This document shows, piece after piece, positions 1-4,931 of a stretch of 10,602 nucleotides of DNA. The position numbers and the translations under genes are program-made. How positions within the stretch are numbered: position 1 is the first letter of the stretch; each line of letters starts with the position of its first letter. The stretch is from Deinococcus sp. (GTDB taxonomy: Bacteria > Deinococcota > Deinococci > Deinococcales > Deinococcaceae): assembly GCF_018260555.1 (NCBI RefSeq), contig NZ_JAGLBB010000078.1:1-10602 (forward strand), written 5' to 3'. Under the pieces are notes generated by a model, which had not been told where the DNA came from, ran no database searches, and saw only the letters and a list, made by a program, of their open reading frames with translations.

Positions 1-198
1 CATTGCGAGATTCCGGGAAGGCGCCGGAACCTCTCCATTCCCGCTTCAACGTACTTCCTCTGCTACGCGCTCCGCGCGGTTTATCTAAAAGATAAACGCA
101 GTGTACTTAACAGCACGCGGGCAGCGTTTTCGTTCCACCCGCCGTTGTCCCCGGGAACCCGCCCGACGCAGCGGTGCTGACGAGTGCTTGGCAGCGGC
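1..198. other. Intergenic segment downstream of the operon, no convincing gene
   Basis: This stretch follows the stop of the 60-residue membrane protein gene. I see no ORF with a convincing ribosome binding site. It holds an AT-rich patch with an 8-bp perfect inverted repeat (79-97) and a second inverted repeat (9-31); both appear to belong to a diverged relative of the operon repeats, listed separately. A minus-strand ATG sits at bases 3-1, but only the start codon is inside the window. A weak minus-strand promoter-like pair (TTAAGT, 17-bp spacer, TAGATA, about 110-82) overlaps the AT-rich palindrome; it matches consensus at only about half the positions. No clear terminator with a T-run is visible. 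Confidence 0.5.
9..97 (-). repeat. Possible third, diverged member of the intergenic repeat family
   Basis: Read on the minus strand, this segment has the same order of parts as the elements at 394-530 and 2271-2403. First comes a hairpin with perfect 8-bp arms (GTTTATCT / AGATAAAC, 97-79) and a TTT loop. Directly after it, CGCGCGGAGCGCGTAGCAG matches the 394-530 element's CGAGCGGAGCGAGTAGGAG at 16 of 19 positions. Further on, GGTTCCGG begins a second hairpin (31-9) with a 7-nt loop and one G-T wobble. It differs in having about 20 extra bases in the core and shorter stems. The resemblance is by eye, and the 79-97 palindrome could instead be a protein-binding operator. Confidence 0.4.
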
Positions 199-381
199 TC
201 ACCAGAACGGCGGTCGCGCCGCGTCTCTGTGCACACGGTCAACCTCACGGAACGCGAGGCCGGCGAGCACGCCGAGCAGCTGGAGCAGGAGCAGCAGCAG
301 GCCAGCCAGGAGTGTCAGCGCGCGCCAGCTGATCCAGACTGCACGCCTGAGCATGGTCACAACGTCGTGGTTGGTTCGCAT
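199..381 (-). CDS. Small single-pass membrane protein (60 aa), function unknown
   Basis: This 60-residue protein has a basic N-terminus (LRRAVWISWR), one very leucine-rich transmembrane segment at about residues 21-43, and a short basic tail ending in RPPFW. The ATG at 381-379 is preceded by AGGTGAG at a normal Shine-Dalgarno distance, which fixes the start; a later in-frame ATG at residue 10 has no such site. It is the last gene of the minus-strand operon in the window, separated from the ATPase gene by the repeat at 394-530. Small membrane proteins of this size occur in many T4SS loci as assembly, lipoprotein or entry-exclusion factors, but it has no lipobox cysteine, so it is not a VirB7-type lipoprotein. 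I do not recognise the family. The short length makes the call less certain than its neighbours. Confidence 0.6.
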   Translation of the reverse strand: MRTNHDVVTMLRRAVWISWRALTLLAGLLLLLLQLLGVLAGLAFREVDRVHRDAARPPFW

Positions 382-393
382 CTGTCTCACCTC

Positions 394-530
394 ATACGGA
401 TTCCGATTGAATGGGCTGCGAAGCCCATTCAATCCGAGCGGAGCGAGTAGGAGCAGGGCGGGTTCCGGACGTGGAGCTGGCAGATCGGTGGTGTTCCGAT
501 CTGTCAGCGAAACAAACGGAATCCGTATCA
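394..530 (+). repeat. Structured intergenic repeat, copy 1 (about 137 bp)
   Basis: The element lies between the Ycf45-like ATPase stop codon (530-528, minus strand) and the small membrane protein start. Its ends form a perfect 12-bp inverted repeat, ATACGGATTCCG (394-405) with CGGAATCCGTAT (517-528). Hairpin A has a perfect 13-bp stem (405-417 with 422-434) and a GCGA loop. A constant core follows (435-475). Hairpin B has a 13-bp stem (476-488 with 496-508) with one G-T pair at position 5 and a 7-nt loop. The core is nearly identical to copy 2 (2271-2403), while the stems differ but still pair. This resembles the small non-coding repeats known from Deinococcus genomes; membership of a named family is not established here. 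Confidence 0.85.
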
Positions 531-1448
531 CACCCTCAGTTCCCGGTACGCCGGCACCTGACCCTGGCGGTGCCGGTCCATCGCCTTGGGCAGATCGTAC
601 AGGTGATACACACCGCGCGCCGCGACGATGACCAGCCACCGGAAGATGGGCGGGTCATACACCGGGCTCAGCGCTTCGTTCTCGACCAGGTCCTGGAACG
701 TGTTGCCGTGGGCTGTGGCCACGGTCTTCACGCCCAGCTTGGAGGCCTGCCGGATCACGCGGGCGTCGTCCGCGTACCCGATCTCATCCACGACCAGCAC
801 GCGCGGGTTCAGGCTGCGGACCGCTTCCCAGATCACGTCGGCCTGCTGCGCCTTGATGGCCACCTGCACCCGGTCGGCGTATCCGATGCCGGGGTGCGCG
901 CGGCGGCCGTCGCCGCTCAGCTCAGCGCTGGTGTCCACGATGACGCAGAACGCGCGGATCTGCTCGGCGATCAGCCGGGCGATGTCACGTTCCAGGGTGC
1001 TCTTGCCACTGCCGGGCGTGCCCATGATCAGCAGGCTCGCGTCCTCGTCCAGGTAGGGCTTCAGGGGCCACGCCACGCCCTGCAGGAAGCGGCCGACACG
1101 GACGGTGACGCCCTCGATGGTCCCGTCGGCGTTCCGGGTGCGGTACAGGCGGTGGCAGGTGCCTTCCACGCCCTTGCGGCCGTCATCGCGCCAGTTCATC
1201 ACCTTGGCGTTGATGTCCAGCAGGTGATCGTTGTCCACGGTGATCTCGTCGAACACTTCCCAGCGGTCACCCATCAGCACCATCAGCGGCCGCCCGTAGC
1301 GCAGTTTGATCTCATCGACCATGTCCATGATGGGCCGCAGCAGCCCCTCGACGTCGCCCGGCAGGAACCTCAGCAGGGTACCCACGTCATCGGTGATGCG
1401 CTGCACATGCTCGCGTGACAGCGCGGGGGCAGCAGTGAGGGTGGTCAC
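528..1448 (-). CDS. Ycf45/SpoIIIAA-family P-loop ATPase, probable VirB11-position secretion ATPase (306 aa)
   Basis: This cytoplasmic NTPase has Walker A GTPGSGKST (residues 143-151, K149) and Walker B VLVVDEIG (D221, E222), followed by a TAHG motif. Between them, VDTSAELSGDG and HPGIGYADRVQV match the conserved block of the Ycf45 (R3H-associated) and SpoIIIAA families rather than classical VirB11. The N-terminal part also fits that family: ITDDVGTLLRFLP, then a GTxHRLYRTRNADG-like stretch and TVRVGR. No C-terminal R3H domain is visible. SpoIIIAA is regarded as a VirB11-related secretion ATPase of the sporulation channel, so here the protein probably drives pilus or channel assembly from the inner face of the membrane. 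The GTG start overlaps the upstream stop (GTGA, 1445-1448) and has GGAG about 7 nt upstream. The family assignment is strong; the VirB11-like role is inferred from context. Confidence 0.87.
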   Translation of the reverse strand: MTTLTAAPALSREHVQRITDDVGTLLRFLPGDVEGLLRPIMDMVDEIKLRYGRPLMVLMGDRWEVFDEITVDNDHLLDINAKVMNWRDDGRKGVEGTCHRLYRTRNADGTIEGVTVRVGRFLQGVAWPLKPYLDEDASLLIMGTPGSGKSTLERDIARLIAEQIRAFCVIVDTSAELSGDGRRAHPGIGYADRVQVAIKAQQADVIWEAVRSLNPRVLVVDEIGYADDARVIRQASKLGVKTVATAHGNTFQDLVENEALSPVYDPPIFRWLVIVAARGVYHLYDLPKAMDRHRQGQVPAYRELRV

Positions 1449-1780
1449 TCCGCGTCTCCGGCGCCGCGGCGGCCTGTGGCCACGAGTTTGAGCAGGTCGT
1501 TGCTGGCGGTGAGCGCGCGGGTCTGCGCTTCCGTGGCGGCCAGCTGGGCGCGCAGGGTGTCACGGATGGTCAGCAGCACCCTCAGGGTGGCCACCACGGC
1601 GAAGATGAACAGCGCCGCGATGATGCCCCGGGCGTCGAAGAAGGGCAGCGCCACGCCCAGCAGGGTCAGGGCCAGCAGCAGCAGCAGGTACGGGCTGCGG
1701 ATGAGGCTCTGCACGAGCCTGGGCAGCAGGGCGCTCCTGCGGGCGGGAGTCAGGTCGGCGTCGTGGGTGTGGGTGGTCAT
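1445..1780 (-). CDS. Two-TM membrane protein with C-terminal helix (111 aa), unknown function
   Basis: The protein has a polar histidine-containing N-terminus, two closely spaced hydrophobic segments (about residues 30-48 and 52-71), then a predicted amphipathic helix or coiled coil (about 72-100, RDTLRAQLAATEAQTRALTASNDLLKL) and a short basic tail. The topology would place both ends in the cytoplasm, with the helix available to bind a cytoplasmic partner. Its stop overlaps the GTG start of the Ycf45-like ATPase gene by 4 bp, so it is an attractive membrane anchor for that ATPase, but this is inference. The ATG at 1780-1778 has GGAGGT at a good distance, and the upstream gene stops only 4 bp before it. 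I do not recognise a named family; it is not evidently VirB8, which has a single TM and a large periplasmic domain. Confidence 0.8.
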   Translation of the reverse strand: MTTHTHDADLTPARRSALLPRLVQSLIRSPYLLLLLALTLLGVALPFFDARGIIAALFIFAVVATLRVLLTIRDTLRAQLAATEAQTRALTASNDLLKLVATGRRGAGDAE

Positions 1781-1784
1781 GGCG

Positions 1785-2264
1785 TTACCTCCGGGTCAGG
1801 CGGCTGAGGGCGTCCACGGGGGACAGGCGTGTGGCGAACTTCAGGGCTGAGGTGAACCACCCGGCGTACACGCGGGTCTGGGCGGCACTGGCCGCGGCGG
1901 GGGGCGCGGATGAGGCGCGGCCCAGGTTCGGGGCGGCGTAGGCCACGCCGTCAATCAGGACGATCCCCACCGGGCTGTTGACGTTGGCCTCGAACACCGG
2001 CACGCCCGCGAGCGCCAGGCTGGGCACGTAGCTGCTGGAGGACCTGGTGAAGTACGGGACGGTCAGCAGCAGCACGCGCCGGCCGTAGTTGACCTTCGCC
2101 TGCCGGAAGCACTCGGCGAGGTCCGCGGACTCCAGGGCGGGCAGGTAGGCCACCACCTGCACGCGGCTGGTCGTCATCTGAAGGCACAGGTCCTGCAGGC
2201 TCAGGCTGCCCTGGGCCTGGGTGGTCCCCAGGCTCAGCAGCAGCGCAGGCAGGAGGCGGCGCAT
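1785..2264 (-). CDS. Secreted PLD/Nuc-like domain protein with degenerate catalytic motif (159 aa)
   Basis: A short signal peptide (residues 1-18, hydrophobic core LLPALLLSLG, TQAQ cleavage region) points to export. Residues 34-106 resemble the first half of a phospholipase D/Nuc-type endonuclease domain: RVQVVAYLPALESADLAECF, then RRVLLLTVPYF, then a serine-rich stretch, LALAGVPVFEAN and IVLIDG. In active family members the last block carries HxK(x4)D; here the aligned residues are P98, G100 and D105, so histidine and lysine are missing. The following GSxNFT-like region is also absent. If the fold call is right, the protein is probably a non-catalytic envelope or structural component. Active Nuc proteins are encoded near conjugation genes on some plasmids. 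The ATG at 2264-2262 has GGAG about 8 nt upstream, contributed by the repeat at 2271-2403. The C-terminal 40 residues are Ala-rich, then basic. Confidence 0.72.
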   Translation of the reverse strand: MRRLLPALLLSLGTTQAQGSLSLQDLCLQMTTSRVQVVAYLPALESADLAECFRQAKVNYGRRVLLLTVPYFTRSSSSYVPSLALAGVPVFEANVNSPVGIVLIDGVAYAAPNLGRASSAPPAAASAAQTRVYAGWFTSALKFATRLSPVDALSRLTRR

Positions 2265-2270
2265 CAGACA

Positions 2271-2403
2271 GACTCCGACTGAATGGTTGTTTCAAGCCAT
2301 TCAGTCCGGGCGGATGCGAGTGGGAGCAGCACGGGTTCCGGGCGTGGAGTTCGCAACCCGGTGAAGTCCCGGGTTGTGAACGGAACAGACGGAATCCGCG
2401 TCA
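2271..2403 (+). repeat. Structured intergenic repeat, copy 2 (about 133 bp)
   Basis: The element fills the junction between the virB6-like stop codon (2403-2401, minus strand) and the PLD-like gene start. Hairpin A pairs 2277-2286 with 2297-2306, extended by TTG/CAA around a TTT loop with one bulged G (2296). The core at 2307-2348 is nearly identical to 435-475. Hairpin B pairs 2349-2361 with 2369-2381, again 13 bp with a 7-nt loop and a G-T pair at position 5. The right end (CGGAATCCG, 2390-2398) equals that of copy 1, while the left end is degenerate (GACTCCG). The stems differ from copy 1 at several positions, each change being matched on the other arm. Confidence 0.85.
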
Positions 2404-3735
2404 CTTGCCCTTCATTGCTTCGGCCACCCCGCCGAGGAAGGACGCGAAGCGGCCTGGTGTGGCCAGCATGATCCCGATGGAGACCATCATGCCCACGATG
2501 GAGACGCTCAGGCCCCAAAACGCGCTCTGGATGGTGTTGACGATGCCGTTGAACAGGTCAGAGATCACGCCCAGCCGCTGCGTGAGCACGTCCGACATGC
2601 CGGTCAGCAGCCGCTCGACCCAGCCGCCACCCTGCACCTCGGCGCACGGATCGGCCTGCAGGTCACCTGCGGGCGTGGCCGCCTGGCAGTTCGCAACGCT
2701 GTCCAGCGCCTGCTGCTGCACGTCCTGGGAGGCGCGGGTGGCCTCATCCTGCGCCTTGACCCGCTGAATGCTGAGGTGCTGGGCGTAGTAGTCCATCGTC
2801 TTCGCCGGCTCGACGAACGACTTGTTGAGACTGACGGCCAGGAACAGCGGCAGCAGCAGGATGGTGAACCAGGACGCGAAGAACGTCCCGAACACCGTCC
2901 AGAGAATCCGCGTCGAGCCGAAATTGATGGCCGCGAAGCCCAGCGGCAGCACGTAGATGCTGGCCAGCACCAGGAGCCCGGAGACGGTGACCACGAACGA
3001 GTACGCCATCAGGATGTAGTTCAGGAAGGACATGGCGACGTTCATCTTGCCGAGCACCTGGGCGCCACTGCGGAGGCTGGCGGTTTCCAGCCTGCCCGCA
3101 GTGCCGGCGGCGGCAAGGCCCGCGCTGATCTTCTCGCCCTTGGCGGCCAGGGCCATGCCACGCGCGGAACGGATCGCCACGCCGGTTCCGCCGGGGATGG
3201 CCACCAGGGACGCGCTGGAGACCACCTGGCCCATCAGGGCGTACATGCCCGCCTGGGCCTCCTCGATCCGCACGTCCATGTCTTTGGCGAACGTGCGCCG
3301 TGACCAGTCGTACGTCGCGCCCCACTGGTTGAACATGATGGCGCTGAAGGACCACGGCACTTTCGTGCCGTTGGCGAAGTTGAAGCACAGGCCGAGCATG
3401 AGGCCGCTGACGATCATGTTCATGAACGCCCCCTTGATGGCGGTCTCGCTGGCGATCACGGCCGCGCGCCACAGGGAGAGGGCGAAGCCCACCACGGTCA
3501 GGACGCCGGCCAAGCTCAGCACGTAACCGGGCAGGTTGGCCTTGCGGGGAATGTCGGCGTAGTCACGCAGGGTGGCCACGGGGTCGCCGAGCACGAGTTG
3601 CTGGTACCGGTTGAACCGGCTGTGCTCCAGGTACTGCGTGATGGAATCGGCCGGGTCCGGCACTTCCTGCTGCGCGGACGTCTGCCCCAGCGTGAGGGCC
3701 ATGAGCATGATCAGGAGTTGCAGGGCGCGGGTCAT
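2401..3735 (-). CDS. VirB6/TrbL-like polytopic inner-membrane channel protein (444 aa)
   Basis: This is a predicted core component of the inner-membrane translocation channel. A signal-like N-terminus (residues 1-21, ending TSAQQ) is followed by hydrophobic segments at about 70-90, 101-121, 237-272 (long enough for two passes), 277-302 and 403-427. A long soluble loop (about 122-236) is rich in Gly, Ala and Ser, and a second polar loop (303-400) contains two cysteines (C350, C364). This pattern of a signal, multiple membrane segments and a large central loop fits VirB6/TrbL proteins, whose sequences are poorly conserved, so the call rests on topology and position after VirB4 and a VirB5-like gene. 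The ATG overlaps the preceding stop (ATGA, 3732-3735), with GGAGG about 10 nt upstream. The stop codon lies at the edge of repeat copy 2. Confidence 0.8.
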   Translation of the reverse strand: MTRALQLLIMLMALTLGQTSAQQEVPDPADSITQYLEHSRFNRYQQLVLGDPVATLRDYADIPRKANLPGYVLSLAGVLTVVGFALSLWRAAVIASETAIKGAFMNMIVSGLMLGLCFNFANGTKVPWSFSAIMFNQWGATYDWSRRTFAKDMDVRIEEAQAGMYALMGQVVSSASLVAIPGGTGVAIRSARGMALAAKGEKISAGLAAAGTAGRLETASLRSGAQVLGKMNVAMSFLNYILMAYSFVVTVSGLLVLASIYVLPLGFAAINFGSTRILWTVFGTFFASWFTILLLPLFLAVSLNKSFVEPAKTMDYYAQHLSIQRVKAQDEATRASQDVQQQALDSVANCQAATPAGDLQADPCAEVQGGGWVERLLTGMSDVLTQRLGVISDLFNGIVNTIQSAFWGLSVSIVGMMVSIGIMLATPGRFASFLGGVAEAMKGK

Positions 3736-4931
3736 GGGGCCAGGTCCTCCAGGATGCGGGTGGTGCTCACGTCCGGGTCGAGCATGCTGGACGCGGTCTG
3801 CACGTTGCGGTCCACCTGCTGCGCCACGTCGCGGGCCTCGTTCAGGGTCTGTTCTGCCTGCTGTTCGAGGTACTGCTTGAGTTCGTTCTCGGTGTCGGTC
3901 TGCTGCGCCTCGGCGCGGGCACGCGCCTGCGCGAGTTCCGAGTTGTTCAGCACGCCCTGCCTGGCGATTTCGGACAGCAGGCTCAGCACGGACGTGTTGT
4001 ACACGGCGTCCGACTTCATGGCCTCCGTCATCACCCTGGCCTGGGCCACCGCGACTTCCCGCGTGGACACGGCACTTTCCGCGCTCCGGTACAGCTCGTC
4101 GGCCTGACCGGTCTGCACGCCGTTGCCGATGGTGCCCATGGCGTTGCTCATGGCTGGCGCCACGGTGTCTTCGATGGCCTTGATGCTCTGTTCCTGCACC
4201 TTCTTGACCCGCATAGCGGTGTCAGCGGCCTTGAATTTCTCGATGGTCTGCCCGAGGCGCCCCGCGGTCTGGGAGGCGTTGAAGATCGGGTTGACGTCCG
4301 CGAAGTAATCCGCCAGGCCGCCTGGGGTGCTGCCGGGCAGCCCCTGGTTGTCCTCCGGGGCGTACTGCCCGCGCGTCAACAGGGCGTTTTTCATGGCGCC
4401 CAGCATGGCGTTGCGAAAGTCGCGGTAGGTGCCGCGCATCATGTCGTTGAGCTGATCAACCGTTTCGTTCAGGGAGCCCAGGCCCAGCTGCCCGGTCAGG
4501 TAGGAGGCCAGTTCCGTCACGTACCGGCCCATGACGTCCTGCGCGAAGCCCTGCCAGTCACCGTTGATGATGTTGTTGCTGATGAAGGTGTACATGCTGC
4601 TGACCGTGCACACCCATTGCAGGTTGCGGTCGCCGCCGTACTGGATGCCGCCGGATTGCCCGCCGCCGTTCACGTAGGTACAGGCTCTCTTCAAGGTGCC
4701 GCCCAGGTCGTCCCAGGTCAGGGCCTGAGCCGGCGCCGGGGCGGTCAGCCCGGTCAGGGTGGCCGCCAGGATGACGGCCCGCACGCGGCGCTGGTGCGTG
4801 GAGAGACCGGGTTCATCCGATTCCCGAGCGACCGGGACGGCACCGGCCGCTCGTCCATCTCCTGAACACCGGTCTACCTGGCCACTCCCTCCGGTCGGGT
4901 TCGTCTTCGACTCACCGCACACCCTGGTCAT
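3732..4931 (-). CDS. Secreted VirB5/TrbJ-like protein with long N-terminal extension (399 aa)
   Basis: The mature part (from about residue 71, LTWDDLGG) is helix-rich. It starts with an N-terminal region holding two cysteines (CTYVNGGG and WVCTVSS), followed by long predicted coiled-coil stretches, especially residues 340-385 (LAQARARAEAQQTDTENELK and similar). This fits VirB5/TrbJ proteins, which are exported and act at the pilus tip or in channel assembly; position after virB4 and before a virB6-like gene supports it, but sequence similarity is not decisive. The hydrophobic signal segment (AVILAATLTGLTAPAPAQA) begins only at about residue 52. The ATG start at 4931-4929 is strongly supported by AGGAGG upstream and an ATGA overlap with virB4, so about 49 residues precede the usual signal region. 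An internal GTG at residue 50 has no ribosome binding site. The gene overlaps the next start by 4 bp. Confidence 0.7.
   Translation of the reverse strand: MTRVCGESKTNPTGGSGQVDRCSGDGRAAGAVPVARESDEPGLSTHQRRVRAVILAATLTGLTAPAPAQALTWDDLGGTLKRACTYVNGGGQSGGIQYGGDRNLQWVCTVSSMYTFISNNIINGDWQGFAQDVMGRYVTELASYLTGQLGLGSLNETVDQLNDMMRGTYRDFRNAMLGAMKNALLTRGQYAPEDNQGLPGSTPGGLADYFADVNPIFNASQTAGRLGQTIEKFKAADTAMRVKKVQEQSIKAIEDTVAPAMSNAMGTIGNGVQTGQADELYRSAESAVSTREVAVAQARVMTEAMKSDAVYNTSVLSLLSEIARQGVLNNSELAQARARAEAQQTDTENELKQYLEQQAEQTLNEARDVAQQVDRNVQTASSMLDPDVSTTRILEDLAP

Noticed and set aside
1..3. Minus-strand ATG at the window edge as the start of another operon gene
   Set aside because: Only the start codon is visible, the ribosome binding site is poor, and the preceding DNA looks like a repeat.
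394..530. CRISPR-like or tandem repeat interpretation of the repeated hairpins
   Set aside because: The two copies are single, nearly 1.9 kb apart, have variable stems around a constant core, and show no spacer-repeat periodicity.
411..1418. Long plus-strand reading frame (335 codons) opposite the Ycf45-like ATPase gene
   Set aside because: Its translation is low-complexity and rich in His, Val and Gln, as expected for the antisense of a high-GC gene; the minus strand carries clear ATPase motifs.
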